A DNA stretch of 46,952 bases from an uncultured Bacteroidia bacterium (GCA_902788175.1 CADAJF010000016.1:1-46952); one strand, 5' to 3'. Shown: positions 30,704-39,608, numbered from the stretch's first letter. Numbers and translations are program-made. Notes: a model not told the origin generated them from the letters alone.

Positions 30704-33184
30704 TTACTCAGGGATACGGAATCCGCGGCGGAAGAAACGGCTGCGCGTCAGGAGGCGGAATATCCAAGGCTGTAAAGAGTAGGTTATAAGGATGGTGGAG
30801 GCCATGCCGATGAGCGTGATGACACCGATCGAGTGAATGGCCGGATGCCGGGCGAAGATGAGGGAGAAGGTGACGATGGCCAGCACCATGGCGCTGTAGA
30901 AAATGGCCACCTTATGGTATCCCAGCATGTTCTTTTCCCCTTTTCGTGCTTCCGCAAGGAGGCCCTCCATCACAAAGATGCTGTAATCTACCCCGATACC
31001 GAAGACAAAGGTGGAGATAACTATATTGATGAGGTTGAACTCCAGCCCCAGCAGGGCCATATATCCCTGCATCACGTACCAGCTGATGGACATGGGGAGG
31101 AAGGACAGCAGGGCTATCCAGATGTTCCGGAAGGAAAGGAGCAGCACCGCCAGCACAAAGAGGCTGGAAATCCAGAGGGTGGTGGAGAAGTCGTCGTGGA
31201 CGATTTCCACCATGTCGCGGCAGTAGAAGAAGGGCTCCAGCACAATGACGTGCGGGGATGCGGTGAGCGCATGCCAGACCTTGTCCTCGTTTTCCTTGAG
31301 GTAGGAGACGTCGGTGAACACCATGTAGCGGCCATCGGCCTGCTGCTCCACGTAGTTGGACAGAAGCCCCGGAGGAATGAGGCCGGACTCGAAGAGATTG
31401 TCCGGTTCATAGGGGGCCTGGAGCATGTTCAGGAAAGGCTCGAACAGGCGCTCCGGCAGGCCATATTCCCGGGCCGATGCTGCCATGTCCCGGCGAAGAT
31501 GGGCTACGCGCCCTTTGTCCCAAAAGGCGTTCCAGGCCTGGATGCGCTGCTGCTGCTCTTCCTGGGACTGGAACACCAGGGCGGTGACGGGGGAGTAGGC
31601 CTTCACAAGGCCTTCCTCCTCCCGGGCGTCCAGCTCCCGGAACAGTCCCTTGTTATACTGCAGGGCCTGGTCCAGGCTGTCATCGTCCCAGGCGGCGAAG
31701 TACATGTGGGTATAGCCGTCGGCGTTTTTGCGGCTGTATAGCTGTTCGCTTTCCCGGAGGGCCTCGTTGTCAAAGTCCAGGTTGCGAAGGTCGCTGTCAA
31801 AGTTTACGCGCGGACTGAATGCAACGCCCACCGCAATGAGCACCAGCAGCGTGCCGATCACCCATTTGTTGCGGTCCCAGGGGAGGTTGTTGATGCGCTC
31901 TACCAGCGGGAATCCGTGGGTGCGCCTGTAGGTAATCTGCTTGGGATCAAGGAAATGCGGCAGGAAAACCAGGGCAAATAGCGTATTCCCCAGCAGCGCG
32001 AAGGTAGCGAAAAGGCCAAAGTCCCGCAGGAGCTCGCTCTCTGTGAAAAGCAGGCCCATGAAGGCGCCCACGGTGGTGACGCAGCCAAGGAAAACGGGGG
32101 TACTCTCGTCCCGGAGGAGTTTTTCCACGTCTCCCACATAATAGAAGTGGATGAGCATGTGCAGGCAGTAGCTGATGGCTACGCCCAGCACGATGGCGCT
32201 GATTCCGAGGGCCATCAGCGACATGCTGCCCTTGATCCAGTACATGCAGGCCATGGCAAAGAGGGCGCCGTAAATCACCGGAACCACCTGCTGCCAGATG
32301 AAGGAGAAGCGGTGGAAGCTCATGAGCATGATCACGAGGATCAGGAGCAGCGACAGGCCCAGGGTGAGGACCAGGTCCCGCTTGATGGTGCTGGCGTTGG
32401 AGACGCTGCCCAGCGGCGTTCCGTGCGCCAGGATGCGGATATCCGGATTGGCCGCCTCGAATTCCCGGGCCGATGAGCGGAGCATCTTGACAAAGCGCGT
32501 TCCCTTGCCGGAGTCCATGCCGTCGAAGCCGGGGGTGAGAAAAGCCAGGGCTACGGTCTTGTCCGGGCAGAAGAGGTGGCCGTCCTCGATGGTGACTCCG
32601 CCCATGGAATGGCCGTCAAGAAGGCTTCCCAGCAGGATGGAGCGGAAATTGAGGGGGTCCATGGCCACCATCTGGGAGGCTTCGCCGGTCTCGTCTTCTT
32701 CCAGCAGGGTGAAGTTTTCGCTCATCTGCTGGTCAATGGCTTCCGGCGAGAGGGCTGGCAGGATGTGGGCATACCAGGAGGTATCCACAAAGGAGGGGAG
32801 ATGGCCAAGGATATAGTCCAGTGCGCCCAGGGCCAGGTCTGCGTCGAAGGTGGAGAGGATGCCGGAGATGTAGCGGGTGGTGCTGTCCTTGCGCTCCAGC
32901 AGGCGGCAGTACTCCTCCAGGGCTTCTCCCAGCCGATAAGGCTCTACGGGAGAGAGGGTGTCCCGTGATGTGAGTTGCAGGAAGACCTTGTCCTTGAGGC
33001 CTATCTCGCTGAAAGCCAGTTCGTTGTCTGTAGAGGAGCGGGGAAGCAGCTTGACAATGTTTTCCTCATATTCCAACTGAAAGCCAAACCAGCCGAAGAG
33101 CAGCGTGGAGGCTACAAGAAGGATGTACATCAGGGCTTTGTGTCCCTGGAAATAGTGGTATATCGGCAGAAAAATCCGTTGCAT
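30704..33184 (-). CDS. MMPL/RND family exporter
   Basis: The 826-residue protein is an RND-superfamily integral membrane transporter with two repeats: a lone N-terminal helix (~20-40), a periplasmic domain, five helices containing GISAIVLGVAISYCLHMLIHF, then a second helix, periplasmic domain and five helices with FVFGIGVDYSIFVMEG, whose Asp-Tyr is the proton-relay motif. It resembles the exporter half of the 17669 fusion but lacks the acyltransferase, so the two are probable paralogues. It begins the fakA-fakB-GNAT-plsX-acp run, suggesting a lipid or fatty-acid substrate. I chose the ATG at 33184 (MQRIFLPIYHYF) over 33229 because the promoter TATCTTTG lies between them. Confidence 0.86.
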   Translation of the reverse strand: MQRIFLPIYHYFQGHKALMYILLVASTLLFGWFGFQLEYEENIVKLLPRSSTDNELAFSEIGLKDKVFLQLTSRDTLSPVEPYRLGEALEEYCRLLERKDSTTRYISGILSTFDADLALGALDYILGHLPSFVDTSWYAHILPALSPEAIDQQMSENFTLLEEDETGEASQMVAMDPLNFRSILLGSLLDGHSMGGVTIEDGHLFCPDKTVALAFLTPGFDGMDSGKGTRFVKMLRSSAREFEAANPDIRILAHGTPLGSVSNASTIKRDLVLTLGLSLLLILVIMLMSFHRFSFIWQQVVPVIYGALFAMACMYWIKGSMSLMALGISAIVLGVAISYCLHMLIHFYYVGDVEKLLRDESTPVFLGCVTTVGAFMGLLFTESELLRDFGLFATFALLGNTLFALVFLPHFLDPKQITYRRTHGFPLVERINNLPWDRNKWVIGTLLVLIAVGVAFSPRVNFDSDLRNLDFDNEALRESEQLYSRKNADGYTHMYFAAWDDDSLDQALQYNKGLFRELDAREEEGLVKAYSPVTALVFQSQEEQQQRIQAWNAFWDKGRVAHLRRDMAASAREYGLPERLFEPFLNMLQAPYEPDNLFESGLIPPGLLSNYVEQQADGRYMVFTDVSYLKENEDKVWHALTASPHVIVLEPFFYCRDMVEIVHDDFSTTLWISSLFVLAVLLLSFRNIWIALLSFLPMSISWYVMQGYMALLGLEFNLINIVISTFVFGIGVDYSIFVMEGLLAEARKGEKNMLGYHKVAIFYSAMVLAIVTFSLIFARHPAIHSIGVITLIGMASTILITYSLQPWIFRLLTRSRFFRRGFRIPE

Positions 33185-33206
33185 CTGGGCTAGTTTCTTT
33201 AATCCA

Positions 33207-33237
33207 CAAAGATACGTATTTTCCACCAAATAAGAAA
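33207..33237 (-). promoter_or_regulatory. Promoter of the MMPL-fakA-fakB-plsX operon
   Basis: On the minus strand TTTC (complement of 33234-33237) is followed by 19 bases and TATCTTTG (complement of 33207-33214), a one-mismatch match to TTTG-N19-TAnnTTTG, 22 bases upstream of the ATG at 33184. Confidence 0.65.
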
Positions 33238-33313
33238 GCCTGCTATTTCCCTATTTATGCCCGCTGCGAGCGATTGGTGCGCCTTTAAGCCTCCGGTATG
33301 CGTTCAGGTGGTT

Positions 33314-33393
33314 CCGAAGGTCCCGGCTTTGGACCCTGGGAACCGAAAAAGGGGGTAAATTGATGCCGAAGGTCCAGTCGGTGGACCGTGGGG
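33314..33393. repeat. Pair of repeated palindromic elements
   Basis: Two related ~27-base units, CCGAAGGTCCCGGCTTTGGA at 33314 (continuing to 33340) and CCGAAGGTCCAGTCGGTGGA at 33366 (to ~33393), each fold by pairing GGTCC with GGACC over a 7-base loop. They are 52 bases apart in the gap between the MMPL and HhH-barrel operons. The first is nested in a larger GGTTCC/GGAACC stem. Confidence 0.75.
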
Positions 33394-33417
33394 CTCACTG
33401 CGGCGGGGAGGGGAAAG

Positions 33418-35043
33418 CTACAAGTCACAGTGGAGCTGGAAGTTGAGGGTGGGGGCGGGCATGTGGCCGATGCGAAGCATCCAACCGGCCCGAAGGTAGG
33501 CTTTGAGGGTGAGGCGGCGCAGGCTGCCTTTCCAGGAGCCTGTCAGCGAAAGGACGCCGCCCCGGCCGGAGTAGGCCGGAACGGAAAACGTGCCCGGTGC
33601 GTCGCGCTCATAGCACCAGATGCGGCAGGCCCACTGCTCTGCGAAAAAGCCGGTAAGGCGCAGATAGGCGGCCACTTTCGCGTTCTTGTAGCCTCCCTCC
33701 AGGTAGCTTAGCCATCCAAACTGCTCACAGTGAACAGCTTCTATGCGAAACGACGCCAGGAAAGGGGGCTGGGAGAAGCCAAGGGTCCCGCGGAGGGCGG
33801 TACGGGGCGCTTCGTAATTCCGGTAGCGCCCGGTCAGCCGCACATCCAGATTCCACTCCGGCGCCGCCTGCCACTGCCACCCGCCCCACAGGCGAATCTG
33901 GAGGCGGCCGGGCGCTGTGAGGGGAACAGGCAGAAGGGCCGCATCCACCGTGAGGGAGGCCTGGTGGGTGGGAACGCTGCTGCCAAAACCCGTCTGTCCT
34001 GCCAGGGCGCTCCATTTCCCGGACTTATAGGCCGCCCCTGCGGCAAGGGCGTACTCCCCATATTTTTTCCCTGAATAGCGGCTGGGAAGAAAGCGCCCCT
34101 GCAGGGCCCATTTAAGCTTTCCGGAGGACCGCCTAACTGCCAGCAGGGCTGCCGGGGAGCCTTTTCGGAGGGCCAGCTCCGCGGCATAATCCGTTCCGCG
34201 AAGGTTCCAGCGGGTATCGGCAGAGAGTAGGAGTCCTCCGTCCCAGGCGGCGGAAAGGCCGGCCTGTCCCTGCCGACCCAGCCAGTCCAGATGGCCGCCA
34301 AAAGTGCCATTGAGCGAAGCGAAGGCGTAGCCGCGCCAATGGGTGGAGGCATACTGGTAAGCCGCGCCCCTGTGCACAGAGGCAGAGGAATAGGACCAGA
34401 CCGGTGTCAGCCCTGTTGTCCGCCTCAGGAAAGCATCCACCGTGGAAAGGCTCTCCATGGAAAAGCCGCTCCAAAGCGCCAGGCCCTGTCCCAGGCGAAG
34501 GTTGTAGTCACCCAGCACCAGGCGGTGTCCGCGCCAGTTTCCTTCGGCGAAGAAAGTGCCGTCGCCTGTCCGCCAGGCAGCGCCTGCCCGCCAGTGCTCT
34601 GCGCCCAGACGTGTTTTCAGCCCCAGGTTTTTTAAAGTGCTCCGTACCAGCGTGTTGGAGCGTAGCCGAACGGTGTCGGTTACGCCCGGAAGGCGGTTGG
34701 AGGCGAGGGAGAGGAAGGGCTTCATAGCAGCTACCCACTCGTGCGAAAAACCATCCACCAGGGCCAGCTCTTCCCAGGAGAGGATGTCGCCGGCCCTGGA
34801 GCGGTAGTCTGCGAGGGAAGCCAGCTGATAGTCCGTGAGCAGGCCATCGGCCCGGGGATGGGCGCTGTTGAGTCGGATAAGCCGGCCGCCGAGTGCTTCC
34901 AGGCGGGTTATCCAGTCCTCGTCCACTTCCTCCTCGCTTGCGGCACCGGACAGGAAGCGGGCTGCCCGGAGTATTACTTCCTCCTGCGCCGCTGCCCGAA
35001 AGGCCGTCAGCAGTAACAATAGCATGCACAACATCCGTCTCAT
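33418..35043 (-). CDS. Helix-hairpin-helix domain plus outer-membrane beta-barrel protein
   Basis: The 541-residue product begins with a signal peptide (MRRMLCMLLLLLTAFRAAA). Residues ~50-110 read LIRLNSAHPRADGLLTDYQL, then YRSRAGDILSWEELALVDGF, the ComEA-like HhH pattern (L-N-x-A, A..I..YR, G.I.S..EL). Residues ~125-541 are a run of alternating aromatic/polar strands separated by Gly-rich turns (for example RLGAEHWRAGAAWRTGDGTF, RGHRLVLGDYNLRLGQGLAL), typical of an outer-membrane beta-barrel. This arrangement is known in Bacteroidetes, but its function is unsettled; a DNA-uptake or competence role is suggested only by the HhH domain. It appears monocistronic, transcribed away from hpt. Confidence 0.8.
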   Translation of the reverse strand: MRRMLCMLLLLLTAFRAAAQEEVILRAARFLSGAASEEEVDEDWITRLEALGGRLIRLNSAHPRADGLLTDYQLASLADYRSRAGDILSWEELALVDGFSHEWVAAMKPFLSLASNRLPGVTDTVRLRSNTLVRSTLKNLGLKTRLGAEHWRAGAAWRTGDGTFFAEGNWRGHRLVLGDYNLRLGQGLALWSGFSMESLSTVDAFLRRTTGLTPVWSYSSASVHRGAAYQYASTHWRGYAFASLNGTFGGHLDWLGRQGQAGLSAAWDGGLLLSADTRWNLRGTDYAAELALRKGSPAALLAVRRSSGKLKWALQGRFLPSRYSGKKYGEYALAAGAAYKSGKWSALAGQTGFGSSVPTHQASLTVDAALLPVPLTAPGRLQIRLWGGWQWQAAPEWNLDVRLTGRYRNYEAPRTALRGTLGFSQPPFLASFRIEAVHCEQFGWLSYLEGGYKNAKVAAYLRLTGFFAEQWACRIWCYERDAPGTFSVPAYSGRGGVLSLTGSWKGSLRRLTLKAYLRAGWMLRIGHMPAPTLNFQLHCDL

Positions 35044-35161
35044 GGGTGCAAGATAGGCACGGGAGCGCGTCTTTCCCAGCCCCTGCCAATAAGTTCTGTG
35101 GTTTCACCCGCTTTTTGTCTGTTTCTTAGGGCACTTCGGTGGAATTATTCCTGTTTTTTAC

Positions 35162-35169
35162 TATTTTTG
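35162..35169 (+). promoter_or_regulatory. -7 element upstream of hpt
   Basis: TATTTTTG at 35162-35169 matches TAnnTTTG, 21 bases before the hpt ATG. No clear -33 TTTG lies 19-20 bases upstream. The 147-base gap to the divergent HhH-barrel gene has no other recognisable feature. Confidence 0.55.
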
Positions 35170-35190
35170 CGGGAGTTAAAACCCCAGCTA

Positions 35191-35739
35191 ATGGAAAAAG
35201 TCACCCTGCACGACAAAACCTTCCGCCTGTTCATTCCCAACGCAGAGATTGAAAAGGCCATTGACGCCGTGGCGGAGCGCCTGAACAAGGACTACGCAGA
35301 CTGCACGGACCAGGATCCCGCCATCCTGCTTTGCACCCTCAACGGTGCGGTCATCTTTGCAGCAGAACTCCTCAAGCGCGTCACCTTTCCCCTGGTCCTG
35401 AAAGCCTGCAAGCTTTCTTCTTATGAGGGAACCTCCTCCACAGGTGTGGTCAAGACGGAAGTGCCCCTCCCGTCCCGCTTGGAGGGGAAGCGCGTGATTA
35501 TCGTGGAGGACATCGTGGATACGGGCAACACCATCGTAGCCATGACCCGGAAGCTCCGTGAACTCAAGGTCCGGGATGCCCGCGTGTGCACGCTCCTGGT
35601 AAAACGGGAAGTGTACGACAAAGACGTGGAGCTGGATTATGTCGCCATGGAGGTTCCCAACCGTTTTATCGTGGGATTCGGCCTGGACTACGACGAGCTT
35701 GGCCGCAATATCAAGGACATATACGTTTTAGACGACTAA
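35191..35739 (+). CDS. hpt: Hypoxanthine(-guanine) phosphoribosyltransferase
   Basis: The 182-residue enzyme salvages hypoxanthine/guanine with PRPP to IMP/GMP. The PRPP-binding motif is RVIIVEDIVDTGNTIVAMTR (~residues 100-119), preceded by the flexible loop region KLSSYEGTSSTG, and the C-terminal VPNRFIVGFGLDYDELGRN contains the purine-binding Phe and Asp. The ATG at 35191 follows a TATTTTTG -7 element and fits the family length; an upstream in-frame ATG at 35098 would lie in AT-rich non-coding sequence. The adenylate kinase gene starts six bases after its stop, so both act in purine nucleotide metabolism as one operon. Confidence 0.95.
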   Translation: MEKVTLHDKTFRLFIPNAEIEKAIDAVAERLNKDYADCTDQDPAILLCTLNGAVIFAAELLKRVTFPLVLKACKLSSYEGTSSTGVVKTEVPLPSRLEGKRVIIVEDIVDTGNTIVAMTRKLRELKVRDARVCTLLVKREVYDKDVELDYVAMEVPNRFIVGFGLDYDELGRNIKDIYVLDD

Positions 35740-35745
35740 TAACCC

Positions 35746-36321
35746 ATGAAGATGTACTTTATCCTCTTTGGCCCTCCCGGCGCAGGCAAAGGCACCCAGG
35801 CCGGTTCCATGGTGGAACGCTACCATCTTTGTCATCTTTCTACCGGCGAACTCCTCCGCAGTGAAATTGCCGCCGGAACGGAGCTGGGCCTCCAGGCCAA
35901 GGCGCTCATCGAGGCCGGCAACCTGGTACCGGATGCCGTGGTGGAGGGCATGATTGCCGCCAAATTCCGTAATACCACCGGCGTGGAAGGCTTCCTGCTG
36001 GACGGCTTCCCCCGTACCATCGCGCAGGCCCAGGCCCTGGACCGCATGCTGGAGGAAAGCGGGGAAAAGGTCACTGCCTGCATCTCCATCATGATTCCGG
36101 ATACGCTTATCCAGCAGCGCATCGCCCACCGCGCCACCATCGAAGGTCGCGCCGACGACGCCCGCCCGGAGGTGGTGGAAAACCGCATCCATACCTACCA
36201 CGCCAAGACAGAACCCCTTATAGAGTTCTACCGTGAGGCTGGCAAGTACCAGGAAATAGACGGCGTTGGCACCATCGAGCAGGTGCGGGAGCGCATTTTT
36301 ACCCTGATGGACCTTCTGTAG
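35746..36321 (+). CDS. adk: Adenylate kinase, short (no LID cysteine) form
   Basis: The 191-residue enzyme interconverts ATP + AMP and 2 ADP. The P-loop is FILFGPPGAGKGTQAGSMVE (~residues 5-24), the AMP-binding LSTGELLRSEIAAG and GFLLDGFPRTIAQAQ are standard, and ATIEGRADDARPEVVENR is the Arg-rich phosphate-binding block. The LID is short and without zinc cysteines, as in the short bacterial and cytosolic types. ATG at 35746 is six bases after hpt. The opposite-strand transglycosylase ends eight bases after its stop. Confidence 0.96.
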   Translation: MKMYFILFGPPGAGKGTQAGSMVERYHLCHLSTGELLRSEIAAGTELGLQAKALIEAGNLVPDAVVEGMIAAKFRNTTGVEGFLLDGFPRTIAQAQALDRMLEESGEKVTACISIMIPDTLIQQRIAHRATIEGRADDARPEVVENRIHTYHAKTEPLIEFYREAGKYQEIDGVGTIEQVRERIFTLMDLL

Positions 36322-36329
36322 GGGAGTCC

Positions 36330-37769
36330 CTACTTCTTTCCCACCTTCAGTTTCTGGCCAATCGAGATGCGGTCGCTCTTGAGATTGTTCCAGGTCTTGA
36401 TTTGCTTGACGGAGGTGTGGTAACGGCGGGCGATTTTTCCCAGGACATCCCCGGATTTCACCGTGTAATACACCCACTGGCCGCTGCCTGAAGAGGAAGC
36501 GGACGGGCGGGTTGTCTTTGCCTGGCGGCCGGCAGAAACTGCATCGCGGCCATCCTGGACGGCGGCCGTGAAGAGTTCCTGTTTCCGGTACTCGTAGATC
36601 TTATCCTCCATATCCAGGAAGGCGGAGGTGTAGTTGAAGGGGAGGCGGAGAACTTCCGGGGCGGAGGCACCCGGAACGATATCCTTGTAGTACTGGGGGT
36701 TGAGGTCCCTGAGGTCGTCCAGGGGGATGCCCAGTACTTCGCTCACCTGCGTGAGGTGGAGGTTCTTGCGCACATGGAGCGTATCTACGTAGGTGGGAAT
36801 GGCCGCAGGCTCTGCCGTGAGGCCGTATTCGCCGGCGTAGCGGAAGGCGTACATGGCACCCACCATGGCAGGTACGTAGCCGCGGGTCTCGCGCGGAAGA
36901 TAGTCGTAGATGGCCCAGAAGTCTTTCTTTCCTCCGGCCCGCTTGATGGCCTTGTTCACGTTGCCCGAGCCGCAGTTGTAGGAGGAGATGGCCAGGGGCC
37001 AGTCCTTGAAAATGCGGTAGGCGTCCCGGAGGTAGCGGGCGGCTGCATCGGCGGAGAGGATGGGATCCATCCGCTCGTCAATGTAGGAGTCTATCCTGAG
37101 CCCGTAGCTTTTGGCCGTGCGGAACATGAACTGCCACAGGCCCAGGGCGCCTACGCGGGACTCGGCCCGGGGATTGAGGGCGCTCTCGATGATGGCCAGG
37201 TATTTGAGTTCCTCAGGAAGGTCGTAGCGGCGGAAGGTCTCTTCGAAAATGGGCATGTAGTACTCTGACAGGCCCATTACCTCGCCCATGCGGCGGGGCA
37301 TTTTCTCCGAGTAAAGGATCATGTAGTTCTTGACGGTCTCGTTATAGGGGAGCGTGATGAAGGAATTCATGTCCCGCAGGCGCCGCATGAGTACGGAATC
37401 CGGCACGTCGGTGGTAAAACGGACGCTGTCCATGTTGTACTGTTCCCGGCCCTGGATACGGCTGCTGCGGTGCATGTACCACTGGGCCAGCAGGGTGTCG
37501 GTGCTTACTTCCGGCTCCGGTGCGGTATATTCCTCCGGTGCGGCGGCAACCTTGTTCTCGTTCTCGCCGGAAAGTTCCTCGGTGATGGCTTCCCGCTCTG
37601 CGGCGTCCAGGCGGAAGGCTAGGAGTTCTGCCTCCAGCTGCTCTATGCGAAGGAGGAGTTCGCGGTTCTCCTTTTCCAGCTGTTTCTTGCTTTTCCTCAG
37701 AACGGGGCCTGCCCAAAGCGGCGCGGCGACCAGAAGGAGGGCGGCGGATAGTATCAGTATTCTTTTCAT
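36330..37769 (-). CDS. MltD-like lytic transglycosylase with LysM domain
   Basis: The 479-residue product has a signal peptide, a coiled-coil-like segment (LEKENRELLLRIEQLEAELL, ~30-55), and a GH23/SLT domain (~150-310): KYLAIIESALNPRAESRVGA with the catalytic Glu, LWQFMFRTAKSYGLRID and AISSYNCGSGNVNKAIKRAG. A C-terminal LysM (~432-478) reads VYYTVKSGDVLGKIARRYHT. It cleaves peptidoglycan glycan strands in the periplasm. The order parA-parB-DUF5683-this gene is common in Bacteroidales. A four-base gap separates it from the DUF5683 gene upstream. Anchoring is uncertain: no lipobox is evident. Confidence 0.93.
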   Translation of the reverse strand: MKRILILSAALLLVAAPLWAGPVLRKSKKQLEKENRELLLRIEQLEAELLAFRLDAAEREAITEELSGENENKVAAAPEEYTAPEPEVSTDTLLAQWYMHRSSRIQGREQYNMDSVRFTTDVPDSVLMRRLRDMNSFITLPYNETVKNYMILYSEKMPRRMGEVMGLSEYYMPIFEETFRRYDLPEELKYLAIIESALNPRAESRVGALGLWQFMFRTAKSYGLRIDSYIDERMDPILSADAAARYLRDAYRIFKDWPLAISSYNCGSGNVNKAIKRAGGKKDFWAIYDYLPRETRGYVPAMVGAMYAFRYAGEYGLTAEPAAIPTYVDTLHVRKNLHLTQVSEVLGIPLDDLRDLNPQYYKDIVPGASAPEVLRLPFNYTSAFLDMEDKIYEYRKQELFTAAVQDGRDAVSAGRQAKTTRPSASSSGSGQWVYYTVKSGDVLGKIARRYHTSVKQIKTWNNLKSDRISIGQKLKVGKK

Positions 37770-37773
37770 CTTC

Positions 37774-38682
37774 TTAAAATCTTATGCCAAAGCGCATGCC
37801 CACGGCAGGCTGGGCGGCATACTGGTTGGAAAGGACGGCGGGCTCTACGCGCATGGAGATGTTGTCGTCCACTTCAAAATCCTGCATGTAGGCAAAGACG
37901 TTGGCGTCAATGACCTGGAGGAGATAGGCAACGGCGGTGAAAAGGATGGAATAGTCCCGGTAGCGCCGGTAAAGGTCTCTGTAGTACTTGGCGTTTTCGC
38001 CGGACCAGGGCGGACGCTCGGTGATGCTCTCGTCGGTGGAGGTAGCCTGGTTGTGAATCCATTTCCAGCGGCGGTACTGGGTGTCGTTGTCCAGCCAGAA
38101 GTGGATGGTGCCGGCCATCAGGCCCCAGTAGATGGGTACTTTCCACAACTCTCCGTTGTAGAGCTGCCCCAGCCCGGGAAGCAGGAGGGAATAGACGGTG
38201 GCCTTGGCCGAGTTGGGATACTTCCCGCCCCGGTCGAACTGGATGGCTCCGTCCATCAGGGAGCCCCAGTACACCAGTCCGGCGCCTGCATACGCGAGCG
38301 TGCTGTAAGTCTTGTATTTGCTGTCCTGGGTGTCCTGGTACAGCTTGTTAAAGTGGATGCCGCCATAAATGCCGGCACCGATACCGCCATAAACGATGGG
38401 CAGTTTCCAGTATTGGCGGTGGTAAATCTGGTTGCCGCCCAGAAAGACTGCTGAACCCATGGTAAGGGTTTTCAGGGAAGCCTCCCGCTTGCCGGCCAGC
38501 CCTCCGAAGAACTCTTTGAAGCTGAACAGCTGGGAGGAGTCCGCGTTTTCCTTGAGGGTGGTGTCTGCGTAAGTCTGGGTGAAGGCGTCGCGCTTGAATT
38601 GGTCGTCCCGGTATTGGGCGGCCAGGGGCCAGGCTGCCAGGAGCCCGGCAAGAAGTACTATGAACTTCAGGGCTTTACTCAT
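37774..38682 (-). CDS. DUF5683 family membrane protein
   Basis: The 302-residue protein has a signal peptide or N-terminal anchor (FIVLLAGLLAAWPLAAQ) and several hydrophobic segments (GGIGAGIYGGI, AYAGAGLVYWGSL, YSLLLPGLGQLYNGE, IYWGLMAGTIHFWL and ILFTAVAYLLQVIDANV). The LLPGLGQLYNGELWK signature, with a downstream YRDLYRRYRDYS and a C-terminal MRFGIRF, matches the DUF5683 pattern seen between parB and mltD in Bacteroidales. Its function is unknown; conservation of the neighbourhood hints at a link between chromosome segregation and envelope growth. It overlaps the parB 3' end by four bases. Confidence 0.87.
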   Translation of the reverse strand: MSKALKFIVLLAGLLAAWPLAAQYRDDQFKRDAFTQTYADTTLKENADSSQLFSFKEFFGGLAGKREASLKTLTMGSAVFLGGNQIYHRQYWKLPIVYGGIGAGIYGGIHFNKLYQDTQDSKYKTYSTLAYAGAGLVYWGSLMDGAIQFDRGGKYPNSAKATVYSLLLPGLGQLYNGELWKVPIYWGLMAGTIHFWLDNDTQYRRWKWIHNQATSTDESITERPPWSGENAKYYRDLYRRYRDYSILFTAVAYLLQVIDANVFAYMQDFEVDDNISMRVEPAVLSNQYAAQPAVGMRFGIRF

Positions 38683-39608
38683 CGCTGGTCCAGGGCCTTG
38701 AGGAACTGCTCCATCTGGGCGTCGGAGTCGAAGCGGATGGTGAGGGAACCCTTTCCTTCGCGGCTGCGGCGAAGGGAGATATTCTCGCCGAAGTATCGGC
38801 CTACATTCTCCAGCAGGCGGTAGTACATTGGGGGGAGTTCTGCGGGTTCTTCGGCTTGGCGGGAGGCGGAAGGAGCTTCGCGCAGGGACTTGATTTTGTC
38901 CTCCAGCTGGCGCACGGACAGGCCGCCCCGGACTATGAGGTCACAGAGGTTTTCCTGGACGGCGGGGTCCTCCACGCCCAGCAGCACCTTGGCGTGGCCA
39001 ACGCTGAGCAGGCCCACCTTCAGGTCATGCTGCACTTTGGCGGGGAGCTTGAGCAGCCGCAGCTGGTTGGCTACCGAGGTGCGTTTCTTGCCCACTCTGT
39101 CGGCCATCTGTTCCTGCGTAAGGCGGCACTCTTCCATGAGGCGCTGGTAGCTCATGGCCACTTCGATGGGGTCCAGGTTTTCCCGCTGGATATTCTCCAC
39201 GATAGCCATTTCCAGCATGCCCTGGTCCGATGCGTCGCGGATGTAGGCGGGTATCATTTCCATACCGGCCAGGATGGAGGCCCGGTAACGGCGTTCGCCG
39301 CTGATTATCTGATACTTGCCGTCACCTTTATGCCGGACGGTAATGGGCTGGATAAGGCCGAAGGTACGGATGGATTCCGCTAGTTCCTGCAGGGCTTCGT
39401 TGTCAAAGTTCATGCGGGGCTGGAAAGGATTGGGCTCCAGCAGCGCTACCGGTATGCGGAGTACGTCCGAGGTGTCCTGGGGCTTTCCTTCTGCCGACAC
39501 AACTTCCTTGTTGATATAGCCCACGGGCTTTCTGAGCTGGGACAGGTCTTCGCCTCCGAGAAGGGCACCCAGCCCTTTCCCCAGGCCAAATTGCGGTTTT
39601 TTAGCCAT
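38679..39608 (-). CDS. parB: Chromosome-partitioning protein ParB
   Basis: The 309-residue protein is a ParB/Spo0J CTPase and parS-binding protein. It has GLGKGLGALLGGED at the N-terminus, ALLEPNPFQPRMNF (box I), KYQIISGERRYRASILAG (box II, CTP site), MLEMAIVENIQRENLDPIE (box III) and a central HTH (LTQEQMADRVGKKRTSVANQ). A ~55-residue C-terminal dimerisation domain ends it. ATG at 39608 overlaps the parA stop by eight bases, so parAB is translationally coupled. I see no exact parS (TGTTTCACGTGAAACA-like) in the window. Confidence 0.95.
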   Translation of the reverse strand: MAKKPQFGLGKGLGALLGGEDLSQLRKPVGYINKEVVSAEGKPQDTSDVLRIPVALLEPNPFQPRMNFDNEALQELAESIRTFGLIQPITVRHKGDGKYQIISGERRYRASILAGMEMIPAYIRDASDQGMLEMAIVENIQRENLDPIEVAMSYQRLMEECRLTQEQMADRVGKKRTSVANQLRLLKLPAKVQHDLKVGLLSVGHAKVLLGVEDPAVQENLCDLIVRGGLSVRQLEDKIKSLREAPSASRQAEEPAELPPMYYRLLENVGRYFGENISLRRSREGKGSLTIRFDSDAQMEQFLKALDQR

